Notes under the pieces: model-generated
Told to the model about the DNA's origin: nothing
Database searches by the model: none
The model's input: the letters and a program-made list of their open reading frames with translations, nothing else
Part shown: positions 41,001 through 47,837 of the stretch, piece by piece
How positions within the stretch are numbered: position 1 is the stretch's first letter
Layout of the letters: every line of letters starts with the position of its first letter
Position numbers and translations under genes: made by a program
Virus record (IMG/VR): IMGVR_UViG_3300028802_000009
Span: 1-64,000 of that record
Direction: 5' to 3' (one strand)
Source: a virus
DNA: 64,000 nucleotides

Positions 41001-41823
41001 TAGACACCGTAACAACGCCCGAAGTGGTGCGTAGCCCAGACGCCGTTCTGTCATTGGAAAGTCTTGGATCTGAGCCCTCCGCGAACGTCCCCGCTACGTT
41101 TCCAAACGGGGGTAGACCGTGGCGGTGATCCGCGTGCGCTACCTCAGTCGACGTACCAATCACACTCGGCTGACCGGGGATCGATGGCGTTGGAACGATC
41201 GTGGTCCCATCCTGATTCGATGGCTCAAGAGAGGCCCCCAAAGCCAATCTCGCGGACATCGAGAAAGCGCCTCCTGTCACATAGATGGTAGCCAGCGACC
41301 CCAAGAAGCTGAGGGAATGAATCTCCGTCGCGCTTCCTGGAACCTTGAAGGTTTGCCCACCTTCTTCCGTTCCGATCTCGATGTCACCGTCGCACTGAAA
41401 GGTGAAATCGCGCATCAACGGCAAGTCGAGCTGCTGCGTCCCTGTGGGCGCGCCCGCTATGAAGATAAGCCCCGTGGTGGAAATAAAGCTAGCAGGCAAA
41501 ACAAGAGTCATTGCCCCCGGCGTGCCCTCAACACCGCCGGTCACTGTCACAAACTGCATCCAAAAGGCTATACCGTCGGGGATGCCGTACGAAGCCGGGT
41601 CAAATACGATGCGTATCTGGTCTTCCAGTGCCTGTACGCTAAGCCTAGAGCGATCAACATTCGGGTCAAGAAATCCGACGTTTGTCGCCGTAAGAAGGGG
41701 CTGCGGGGGCAAGTCAAAATTCTCAGCCCACTTCAAGCGATACCCGTCAACCCCCGGAACCCTAGCAGTGATAATGTTGACCACATGAGGGAGTCGGGGG
41801 AAAACACTAAACAATCGATTCAT
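38071..41823 (-). CDS. Giant tail fibre or adhesin with glycine-rich C-terminal domain
   Basis: A 1250-residue protein. Residues 1-230 are beta-rich. Then come fibre modules such as PSVIGTSTEVAHADHRHGLP and PTAGQALVASGPTAASW. From about residue 308, YVSVDGDDITGDGTIGKPF begins a right-handed beta-helix-like part. A PVGTTVVVAGGD-type module and more H-x-H knobs follow. The last 320 residues begin PFTVPPGYEVTTIWISAGAG and are dominated by glycine runs (GGGGGG), with GDPGQGG-like stretches, like polyglycine-helix sandwich adhesins (T-even gp38 and Gly_rich tail-fibre domains). This is the likely receptor-binding tip. No signal peptide. Its start overlaps the zinc-ribbon stop by ATGA. Confidence 0.85.
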   Translation of the reverse strand: MNRLFSVFPRLPHVVNIITARVPGVDGYRLKWAENFDLPPQPLLTATNVGFLDPNVDRSRLSVQALEDQIRIVFDPASYGIPDGIAFWMQFVTVTGGVEGTPGAMTLVLPASFISTTGLIFIAGAPTGTQQLDLPLMRDFTFQCDGDIEIGTEEGGQTFKVPGSATEIHSLSFLGSLATIYVTGGAFSMSARLALGASLEPSNQDGTTIVPTPSIPGQPSVIGTSTEVAHADHRHGLPPFGNVAGTFAEGSDPRLSNDRTASGLRTTSGVVTVSSAVPPTAGQALVASGPTAASWTTVAGGGGGALPQISAWRYVSVDGDDITGDGTIGKPFQTLTAAFASITDATYEKCYGVWVASTLFNEELIAQPPFTFVCGASRDQCILAYSDWTLSDEWDQPSTIGGVSNVSLYPNFQLDFPPIDGGSQFFVTDCNILGTIGVSSQLMDFSQSIVITNCHGGGVSLVGGAGLAVNSTLQDVRVIDSDTGTAPFVPVRWQSIGGTIIRISGGALDPLTQSQIDLTTTVVSQEMQLEGPLFLNANASLLPSSMILTNGVQLNLAGTSPRTIGDETVSRRWTSSKGSPAELGRERFGSPGDLYSNVDGGAGSTLWVKESGVATNTGWVSVRGGVLTVSDAKLMAQGKLSVHATTGGPLVSTAIDVNAAPLGVDTVLLVNGNRVLVLSGTTTDGTNGNGIYLVQSAGTGNDGIWVRAPDADTADKVPVGTTVVVAGGDAFAGSAWRTTGFSQTPPNGPHWLWERVPGPREENALLSSLEGARPSPQAVGAYSEGIPGVGPYYAPYDHVHKALTGFPTTLVPGAVGDVGNAIELASANHRHAMPAYGTTANTFCQGNDLRLGTGAPIALVPGASNSSGSGPGRALADHSHGLPPFGTSSGTFCAGDDPRLTPSGVSSNRAIRFSYLEAGTFPFTVPPGYEVTTIWISAGAGGGGGGTAGGGGATGTNTGGGGGGGRGGSGGSCSLVNVPVAGLGEGLVLTITVGAGGTGGIGGTGPLAGAVGPVGVGGLAGGLSSVADADGIIIATASPANGGPLSVGTAAFGAAAGGTGSTSAATFSPIHWPYTTTYPTLSATPGGGGGANGTSGGGSAKININTLNLQGLGTISNIGTPAVGAGGVGPGGGAGAGGGGGAGSGGAPSYFGWETRLAGPVPKTGPGSGTGGDPGQGGAGGALPVNAGSDGSAGGAGANGSMGRGGGGGAGGGGGGGGSGGAGGGKGGSGGKGGDGSPGCVILELQPLGT

Positions 41824-42275
41824 GATGCAGCCTCTCGCTTAATGTGGGGCTCAAAAGTCTGGGCGCTCTCAGCAGCCGCGCGAGCCGCATCTTGATGCCC
41901 ATGCTCTCTTTCCACCCGTGCATAGGTAGACTGGTACGCCGCGTCCTTGGCCTCCGACCAGGAACTCGCGACCTGTCCGTTGTGGTTCGGTACCAAGCGC
42001 TTAGGCTTCACATGATCTCGCTCGCGGCGACCTATCACCTGCCGGCGAGCCGCTCGGTACTTGTTCTCTTTGGTGGCCTTGGAGATCCACCCACCGGCCT
42101 CACCGTCCTTCAGTACGAAGCTGACGGCCGATGGGTCGAACACCAAGTCAGGCTTGCCGCCACACGCACACGCCAGGGCGACAGACCCTGATTTCACCTC
42201 CTCATACTGCTCGAAGGACAGCTTGCGGGTTTCGTGTTTCTGGCACGTCTTGCACTGCGTATCGTACACCGGCAT
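41820..42275 (-). CDS. FmdB-type zinc-ribbon protein, second copy of this design
   Basis: A 151-residue protein starting at MPVYDTQ (ATG 42275), two bases after the preceding stop; the frame extends upstream to 42308, but those residues do not fit the family. The zinc ribbon is CKTC at residues 8-11 and CAC at 36-38, each a pair of cysteines. The rest is helical and charged (ENKYRAARRQVIGRRERDH) with a short tail. Compare 11757..12179, which has the same N-terminal ribbon and helical tail. The function in phages is unknown. The stop overlaps the giant-fibre start, so the two are coupled. Confidence 0.7.
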   Translation of the reverse strand: MPVYDTQCKTCQKHETRKLSFEQYEEVKSGSVALACACGGKPDLVFDPSAVSFVLKDGEAGGWISKATKENKYRAARRQVIGRRERDHVKPKRLVPNHNGQVASSWSEAKDAAYQSTYARVEREHGHQDAARAAAESAQTFEPHIKREAAS

Positions 42276-42277
42276 AT

Positions 42278-43189
42278 CTAAATCTTTCTCTTCTTCGCGA
42301 CAGACCAAGTCTTCACATGAGCTAGTACGGCCGCCACATGCTTACACACCCTATTGACCATCCCAGGGTCCCGAATCACCGGCACAGAGGCGGTCCCTCT
42401 GGGCTTGCCGTCCAAGTATTCTTCCCGCTGTGAATGGTGCTCCGGGCCTTGCCAACGCCACGCCGGGCACGAACAAGTCAGGTCCAGGTCCATCTTGGAC
42501 AGCTTCGTTACACGCTGGTCTCGGAAGCCTTTGACCTTCACAACCCGGTCGACGTTTCCGCAGTTCACAGCCAAAAGCCATCGCAGGTTTTTCGTGTCAG
42601 CCCGCTTGAGCTTCACGGCACAACGCCTCGATCGCCCCGTTACCCTCGGATTCAGCCCACTCACGATTGCATCCAAACGCAGAGCGATCTTGGTCCGCCT
42701 GCTAGCTTCAATACGCCGCACAGGAGCGTGCTCTGCATCCCATCTGGCCAGCACAAACTCCGCCGAAGCGTTGACCGTATTCGGGATGTCGTCTCGGTAC
42801 GGATACTTGGTCTTCGGGCCTTCCCACTCGCCCTTGCCCCAGCCTCCTATGCCATCGTGCTTGTTCGCGTTCTCATCTTTGAACTCAATGCGCTCGCGAT
42901 TCACCAACATGTCATCCGCATTGTCAGTGCGGTAGAGGCTCTCATCCTTGCCCTTGTCAAAGTCTCGAACGTCCTTCTCATCCTTGTCATGGACGGACGT
43001 TCCAGGGATCTTATTGTCGAGCGGCAGGCCCTTGCTCACGGGGTCATCATCGCCGGGAAGCTTAGCCTTATTCGACGGACCGCCGCCCGGCAGACCAGAT
43101 TCACCAACGCGCTCGGCCCCCTTAGGCAAGGCTGGATTGCCCTCACCATAGGCGGGTCTAGTCATCAATGGTTGCTTCAAATCTGGCAC
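42278..43189 (-). CDS. SWIM zinc-finger protein
   Basis: A 303-residue protein. The first 135 residues are polar and low complexity (GNPALPKGAERVG, KDEKDVRDFDKGKDES), probably disordered. The C-terminal half contains DLTCSCPAW with C239 and C241 and VCKHVAAVLAHV with C282 and H284, the C-x-C...C-x-H pattern of SWIM zinc fingers. Between them is a loop with GPEHHSQREEYLDGKPRG. SWIM domains bind DNA or proteins; here the protein is close to capsid genes, so a DNA-handling or assembly role in the head is possible. Zinc-binding residues are clear; the role is inferred. Confidence 0.8.
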   Translation of the reverse strand: MPDLKQPLMTRPAYGEGNPALPKGAERVGESGLPGGGPSNKAKLPGDDDPVSKGLPLDNKIPGTSVHDKDEKDVRDFDKGKDESLYRTDNADDMLVNRERIEFKDENANKHDGIGGWGKGEWEGPKTKYPYRDDIPNTVNASAEFVLARWDAEHAPVRRIEASRRTKIALRLDAIVSGLNPRVTGRSRRCAVKLKRADTKNLRWLLAVNCGNVDRVVKVKGFRDQRVTKLSKMDLDLTCSCPAWRWQGPEHHSQREEYLDGKPRGTASVPVIRDPGMVNRVCKHVAAVLAHVKTWSVAKKRKI

Positions 43190-43193
43190 TCAC

Positions 43194-44858
43194 TTAGACC
43201 TTCCAGGGATCTTGACCCCTGCTGGCAGTGCTTGTCCTAGCTTCCTTGAACTTGTCCTCGTACTTATCGGTGTTGGCTTTCCATTCCTTGGCAGCGTCCT
43301 CGGACATGTTGTCCGTCGGATCGGCGGGCTTACCTTCCTCGAAACGAGACTCCTTCTCATCCGAAGCGGACTTGAACTTGTCTTCGTACTTATCGGTGTT
43401 CGACTTCCATTCCTTGGCGTCTTCTTCGGACATGTTGTCAGTAGGGTCGGCTGGCTTGCCTTCCTCGAACTTTGACTCCTTTTCATCCGACGCGGAGCGC
43501 AGTAAGCCTTTAGCTTCACGGTTGATCAGCCTCTCAGCCTCTCTTGAGAGAACATCGGCGTTCGCTTCCAACCCATCTACGGATACCGACTTGCGACCCA
43601 TTATTACCTGAATCGCGCCAAGCCCCTCTTCATCAATCGAGACGAGACAGCTGATGTTGTCCCCCGGATCACTCTCCCGCTCAGCAACCTCCAACACTAC
43701 CCCGCCGCCGAAATCACGACGGATCTCCGTGAGCAAACTCGGATACAAGCGGTTGAACCTGGCTTCGACCCTTTGCAGGACATCCCTATCGCCCGCAGCA
43801 GACTTCTTGAACTTGTCCTCGTACTTATCGGTGTTGGATTTCCACTTCTTGGCGTCCTCTTCGGACATCCCCTCAGTAGGATCGGCGGGCTTGCCTTCCT
43901 CGAACCGAGACTCCTTCTCATCCGATGCAAGCACCAGCGATTCGAGCACATCGGGCTTCAGATAGCGCCGCGCAAGACGCACGCCCTTGCTCATGCGAAT
44001 GGCTAGACCAGCCACATCGTTCGCCCCAACGCTGTCACACATGAGCCCGATCTCCGAGACAATGCTCGCCAGCTGATCGAAGGCTTGCCGCATCTGGTTG
44101 CCAGCCGCGCCTCGGAGGTAAGCGATACGAGCGGCCCCGCGGATATACTCAAACCCTAGAGCCATGTTGTATGGCCCGTCGACCCCAAGCTCGCCAACGT
44201 CAGCCTTCTTTGGACGCTCCGACGCTTTGACCTCAATGGCATCGCCCAGCACTCGCCGGAGAATAGCCGCCACCATCAAACGACTAGGACGGCCCTCATC
44301 CTTGCTGAGACCAGCAACCAGTCGGCGCAACGTCACAGCCACCTCCTGGTTGGACGACGCGGTACGTACCGAGTCTCCTTCAAGGGATGCGATCAAGCGA
44401 GTCAGAGACTCCGTATCGATGTGCCCCGTTTTTTCGATCTCAGCGGCGACGTGCGTCAACTGTGTGGCAGCTTCTTCAACTCTCATGGGTGACTCCGGTT
44501 GTGATGACTTTCTCTTTACTCGACGTACACGGACGTCTTTCAAGGCGTCCTCCAGCTGTTCGACCTTCTCAGGCCTGAGGTCGTCTTTGATCTCCTCGTA
44601 ATCCCATCGCGCTACAGCCATCGCCGCCGCATCCAAGGACTTGCTCACGCGCATCAAAGTGTCCGGGATCGCATGCAGCAGATGACCCGCAACCTCAAAA
44701 AACTGGTCACGATGGTCAGACTTCTCGATGAGCGTTGAAGCCTCCTCGATGTAATCTTTGAGCTGATTGCAGCGAAGCCGAGCATCGCCAATCTCCTCTA
44801 GTAGGAACACGGAGATTCCCGAGGCTGTTTTGACTTGCTTCAAGCACCGATCTTCCAA
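43194..44858 (-). CDS. Head-region protein with three copies of a 40-residue acidic repeat
   Basis: A 554-residue, mostly helical protein starting at a TTG with GAGGAG nine bases upstream. It contains three copies of a repeat: ASDEKESRFEEGKPADPT, then MSEEDAKEWKSNTDKYEDKF, near residues 312-350, 459-497 and 500-540. The last two are adjacent. A segment of about 100 residues between copies 1 and 2 has IRRDFGGGVVLEVAERES, a mixed alpha/beta part. Several K/R-T/S-A-S motifs occur (VKTASGIS, RTASSN, RSASDEK, KSASDEK). Repetition and acidity suggest an internal head or core protein cut during maturation. No family recognised. Confidence 0.65.
   Translation of the reverse strand: MEDRCLKQVKTASGISVFLLEEIGDARLRCNQLKDYIEEASTLIEKSDHRDQFFEVAGHLLHAIPDTLMRVSKSLDAAAMAVARWDYEEIKDDLRPEKVEQLEDALKDVRVRRVKRKSSQPESPMRVEEAATQLTHVAAEIEKTGHIDTESLTRLIASLEGDSVRTASSNQEVAVTLRRLVAGLSKDEGRPSRLMVAAILRRVLGDAIEVKASERPKKADVGELGVDGPYNMALGFEYIRGAARIAYLRGAAGNQMRQAFDQLASIVSEIGLMCDSVGANDVAGLAIRMSKGVRLARRYLKPDVLESLVLASDEKESRFEEGKPADPTEGMSEEDAKKWKSNTDKYEDKFKKSAAGDRDVLQRVEARFNRLYPSLLTEIRRDFGGGVVLEVAERESDPGDNISCLVSIDEEGLGAIQVIMGRKSVSVDGLEANADVLSREAERLINREAKGLLRSASDEKESKFEEGKPADPTDNMSEEDAKEWKSNTDKYEDKFKSASDEKESRFEEGKPADPTDNMSEDAAKEWKANTDKYEDKFKEARTSTASRGQDPWKV
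43240..43497. repeat. Two adjacent 42-codon direct repeats (third copy at 43805-43931)
   Basis: Two adjacent DNA blocks encode almost the same 42-residue segment, with a third copy about 310 bases further right within the same gene. Long runs of bases are shared between the copies, so the expansion seems recent. Copy number could vary between relatives. Confidence 0.7.
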
Positions 44859-44861
44859 TGG

Positions 44862-44903
44862 AAAACGCTCCTCAGGTCGCGGTTAGGTCACGAAGAGCGT
44901 TCC
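44862..44903 (-). promoter_or_regulatory. Leader hairpin that may cover a ribosome-binding site
   Basis: Just upstream of the TTG at 44858, the leader can pair AACGCTC with GAGCGTT, and the adjacent GGAA with TTCC past a small bulge. The 3' arm overlaps the GAGGAG site used by this gene. The loop is long (24 bases), so the fold is not certain. If it forms it would lower initiation at this start. Confidence 0.3.
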
Positions 44904-44928
44904 CACAAAGAAAACATCACACTAGCTC

Positions 44929-46005
44929 TCAGCCAAAAGCTTGAGGGAACAACTCAAGAATCCGCGACTTGATGACTTCTTCTTCCGCCGCAAACACGGC
45001 GCGCAGGATGTCTAGTCGATCCTCGAAATCCGCCTGCAGCCGCGCCAGCTTCTTCTTGGTGGGAGCCGCGAAGTCATACGACTCCGGGAAGTCAGGGCAC
45101 ATGGCCTTAGCGATCTTCAGCCGTACGGCGACACTCATGGGAGGCGCAGAAGCCTTCGCTGCGGGTCTCTTGGGCGCCTTCGCCGTCGGGATATTCGTAT
45201 TTGAAAACGTGATGCCATCCTCCACCGTTTTGGTGGTTGGCTCGCCAATGCTCGCGACCACGGAAGCGTCACCACCATCCCAGGTCTCAATCCCCCCGCC
45301 CGTGGACCCCGTAACGGTCATACCTTCGGACGTTGTCTTGGACCCGGAGGCCGTCTTCACTTTTCCGACGGTCCTACCGGAGCCCGAGCTTGTCGTGGTC
45401 GCCGGCACATAGCTAGCTCTAGCCGCCTCCTTCTTGAGCAGATACGCATCCCGCTCGTCGTCGCTCATGCGCTCCAACAGCTCATCGACCGTGATCCCTT
45501 GACCCGGAGTGATGCTCACGTGGTCCAGTGCGTTCAAGACCTCCCGTGCCTGAGTTACGTTCGTGGTGGAGACCGCAGGGGTCTTGAGCTTACGCACCGG
45601 CACCCCATCAGATCCGGCCTCAGACGCCGTGCGGCGATTGCCCGCCTTGGTAGCAGAGGCGTGCTGTGCGTAATTCATCACGATCCGCTCGTCCTGCTCG
45701 ACCGTCGAGATCATCGTGCGCGGCTGGTCGCGCTCCGTGGCGGAACGCACTTGGATCTTGGCGGACGCGGGACGGCCATACTCTGGGTCCGCTGAATCAT
45801 AACTATCGGTCAGCACGATCCACGCCGCCGAGATGGCGCCGCGGAGCTGCGGAAATGAGTAGTCTGCACCGGCGTATTTCACCGTAGAGCCGTCGAACTC
45901 CAGCTCGGTGCCCTTCTCAATCCGCACATTGAAGTTGCCCAGCGCGAAGCTACGAGTGGCAGTGAAGGCTTGAAAGTCACCGGTCTTAAATCTGATTTGG
46001 TCCAT
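44929..46005 (-). CDS. Head-region protein with K/R-T-A-S motifs, function unknown
   Basis: A 358-residue protein. ATG 46005 is chosen because GGAG lies six bases upstream; a longer frame to 46065 would begin with an unlikely hydrophobic stretch. Residues 1-95 look globular (DQIRFKTGDFQAFTATRSF, KGTELEFDGSTVKYAGADY, with FPQLRGAISAAWI). The middle (95-285) is polar, with NRRTASEAGSDG, DELLERMSDDERDAYL and KVKTASGSKTTSEG. The C-terminal 85 residues are helical (KKKLARLQADFEDRLDILRA). The T-A-S motifs match those of other head proteins. It lies directly downstream of the capsid terminator. Unknown family; a head accessory protein is plausible. Confidence 0.6.
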   Translation of the reverse strand: MDQIRFKTGDFQAFTATRSFALGNFNVRIEKGTELEFDGSTVKYAGADYSFPQLRGAISAAWIVLTDSYDSADPEYGRPASAKIQVRSATERDQPRTMISTVEQDERIVMNYAQHASATKAGNRRTASEAGSDGVPVRKLKTPAVSTTNVTQAREVLNALDHVSITPGQGITVDELLERMSDDERDAYLLKKEAARASYVPATTTSSGSGRTVGKVKTASGSKTTSEGMTVTGSTGGGIETWDGGDASVVASIGEPTTKTVEDGITFSNTNIPTAKAPKRPAAKASAPPMSVAVRLKIAKAMCPDFPESYDFAAPTKKKLARLQADFEDRLDILRAVFAAEEEVIKSRILELFPQAFG

Positions 46006-46051
46006 TATGATCTCCATCGAAGGGCGCAACGATGCCCACCAACAGGAAAAC

Positions 46052-46070
46052 CATAGATAGAACATCTATG
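46052..46070. repeat. Short inverted repeat in the leader after the capsid terminator
   Basis: CATAGAT and ATCTATG form a perfect seven-base inverted repeat with a five-base spacer, about 47 bases upstream of the ATG at 46005. It stands in the 190-base gap that also holds the capsid terminator. It could be an operator, or a small hairpin at the 5' end of a new transcript. No promoter elements were recognised next to it. Confidence 0.35.
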
Positions 46071-46140
46071 TGAAAGCTTCCGATCTGGCCGCTACACGTG
46101 ACAGGCGGTCTCACTGAGGCACAGAATGCAGCGTTCACCG

Positions 46141-46184
46141 AAATTAAAGAAAAGAGGCCGATCCATCTCTGGACCAGCCTCTTT
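46141..46184 (-). terminator. Strong intrinsic terminator after the major capsid gene
   Basis: On the leftward strand, AAAGAGGC pairs with GCCTCTTT, and the inner GGTCC with GGATC (one G-U), around an AGAGAT loop; the stem is followed by TCTTTAATTT. It lies about 20 bases past the capsid-gene stop. The fold and its U-rich tail are those of a rho-independent terminator, well placed to end the highly expressed head transcript. Confidence 0.85.
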
Positions 46185-46205
46185 GCTTAGGTCAGCTGAT
46201 TAGCT

Positions 46206-47087
46206 TCAGACGCGAGTGATAACCACACGGGTCAAACCACGCGGGTTGAATGCACCGATACCGAGATTCTCGAAGCACGAGAAACCGATCGTGCGCGCCT
46301 TCGGGTCATCCGCCGAAAGAACGGTGATCTCGGTACGAACCGGGATACGACCAAACTGCTCAGGCTCGCAGCAAACATATGTGAAGCCGGCAGGTACGAG
46401 ACGCGACGTGATGATCTGAGCGCCCCAGATAACTGCCTGGAGACCAGTCTTCAGCAACGTGGCCTGGCTCTCAATGTCCAGGATGTCGCGACCGAACTTA
46501 CGAATGTCAGCGTAGTCGACCGCGTTCATGTAGATGCGAGCGACGCGCAAGTCGTGACGCTCGATCTCGGCAAACGCGTCAGCAAGAACTGACGGGCTGA
46601 TGGGGGCGACGACAGGAACGTCCGCGTTCGTCTGACCAGGGAGTGTGTCGAAACCAGAGACAGCGATGCTATCCATGATTGCAAACGTCCGCTCGTCTTC
46701 CGCGGCCTGAATCTGTGCCTTCGCAAGATCCTGAGCGCGCTCGATCAGATCGAATCGACGCTCCTTGATCTGCGTGAGTGGGATCTCCGGGTTCGAGGCA
46801 ATCTCGAACAGCGGGAAGATCACGCGACGTGGCTTCTGGATCGCAAGGATGTTCTCGCCCTCTTCGCCGACAACGAACGCCGTAACATCCGGGTCCTTGT
46901 CGTAGATCGGGAGAGCACCATCCGGAAGCTGCTCGACCAAGAAGGTCTTACGACCTACGGCCGAATAGTCGCGGCGCAGACGCAAAGGCTGCACCATCGA
47001 AGCAGCGAGCTTCTGGCGGCCAGCAGCGGTCTTGATGTACTCACTAATGACCTGCTGCTTGAGCTGGTTAGATACTTGGTGTGCCAT
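46206..47087 (-). CDS. Major capsid protein, HK97-like fold
   Basis: A 293-residue protein. The N-terminal arm (residues 1-45) is helical, with SEYIKTAAGRQKLAASM, which could carry a cleavage site near residue 20. The body has FLVEQLPDGALPIYDKD, RRVIFPLFEIASNPEIPL, ERAQDLAKAQIQAAEDER (a spine-type helix), YMNAVDYADIRKFG and WGAQIITSRLVPAGFTYVC. These match the layout of small HK97-type capsid proteins: N-arm, E-loop, spine helix, P-domain and A-domain. It follows the scaffold and small virion genes and ends at a strong terminator. The AGGAAAAACC-ATG start is good. The assignment is strong on order and fold-type motifs. Confidence 0.88.
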   Translation of the reverse strand: MAHQVSNQLKQQVISEYIKTAAGRQKLAASMVQPLRLRRDYSAVGRKTFLVEQLPDGALPIYDKDPDVTAFVVGEEGENILAIQKPRRVIFPLFEIASNPEIPLTQIKERRFDLIERAQDLAKAQIQAAEDERTFAIMDSIAVSGFDTLPGQTNADVPVVAPISPSVLADAFAEIERHDLRVARIYMNAVDYADIRKFGRDILDIESQATLLKTGLQAVIWGAQIITSRLVPAGFTYVCCEPEQFGRIPVRTEITVLSADDPKARTIGFSCFENLGIGAFNPRGLTRVVITRV

Positions 47088-47125
47088 GGTTTTTCCTGGG
47101 CTCCTATTCTTCTTTGCCTAACGAC

Positions 47126-47752
47126 TCAGACCCGGAGGTCCAGGACTAGGAGTGAGGAGTTGGCGTCCGGAGCGACCTTGACGACGCCAATGACCGTGGC
47201 CACACCAGCAACGGTGCTATCCAACGCATTGGTCAGGAGGTTCGTCAGAAGACCGTTGACAGAAGCATATAGCTTGTCACCAACGGCATACGTGAGTGCC
47301 GGGAAAGCCCCGAGCTGATCCTTCGTCTCATAGACCGAGACGCCTACGCACGAGCCACTGCCGGTCACGTAAGGCGCACGCCCTGAAGCAACACCTGGAG
47401 TGTTCTCGAAAGCGTTGCCAAGTGCATCGTTCAGAAAAATGCCGAGAGGCAAAATTCCAGCAGCCGCGCCAGTGTTAACAAGAGAGGCACCGATCGGACC
47501 ACCAATATAGTTATTTCCGACGTCGCGGCGCGTGAACGCTACCGATCCGCCGAGAACGCCAACCTTAGTGATGCTGGTGAGAGTTGTCGATTTGGCGCCA
47601 ACCGCGAGACCCCCGGGAGGATTAGCCTGGGTGAAACCGTCCGGAGATAGCAGACCAACGCTGTTGCGGGTCACTACGTGGAACAGTTGAACACGACCAG
47701 ACGTCTCACGGAAATCACCCGAGCTTTGGCCGCCGATTGCGAAAGTAGTCAT
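47126..47752 (-). CDS. Capsid-associated protein, decoration or vertex type
   Basis: A 208-residue, beta-rich, glycine/threonine/valine-rich protein. It begins TTFAIGGQSSGDFRETSGRV, has LTSITKVGVLGGSVAFTRRD, and ends YAVGDKLYASVNGLLTN with VIGVVKVAPDANSSLLVLDL. The composition and position between scaffold and capsid genes suit a capsid decoration protein or vertex component. The start has AAGGAG seven to nine bases upstream, a strong site suggesting high expression. No family recognised with certainty. Confidence 0.65.
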   Translation of the reverse strand: MTTFAIGGQSSGDFRETSGRVQLFHVVTRNSVGLLSPDGFTQANPPGGLAVGAKSTTLTSITKVGVLGGSVAFTRRDVGNNYIGGPIGASLVNTGAAAGILPLGIFLNDALGNAFENTPGVASGRAPYVTGSGSCVGVSVYETKDQLGAFPALTYAVGDKLYASVNGLLTNLLTNALDSTVAGVATVIGVVKVAPDANSSLLVLDLRV

Positions 47753-47837
47753 TATTGACTTTCTCCTTAGGGCGTGAAAACAGGGTGCTTTACATTCGAT
47801 CTAAATCTGAGAGGGAAACTGGTTCCCCCTAAACACT

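Noticed and set aside
47813-47827. GGGAA/TTCCC hairpin after the scaffold-like gene
   Set aside because: Only five pairs, no U-run, and the capsid genes directly downstream need strong expression. Not called as a terminator.
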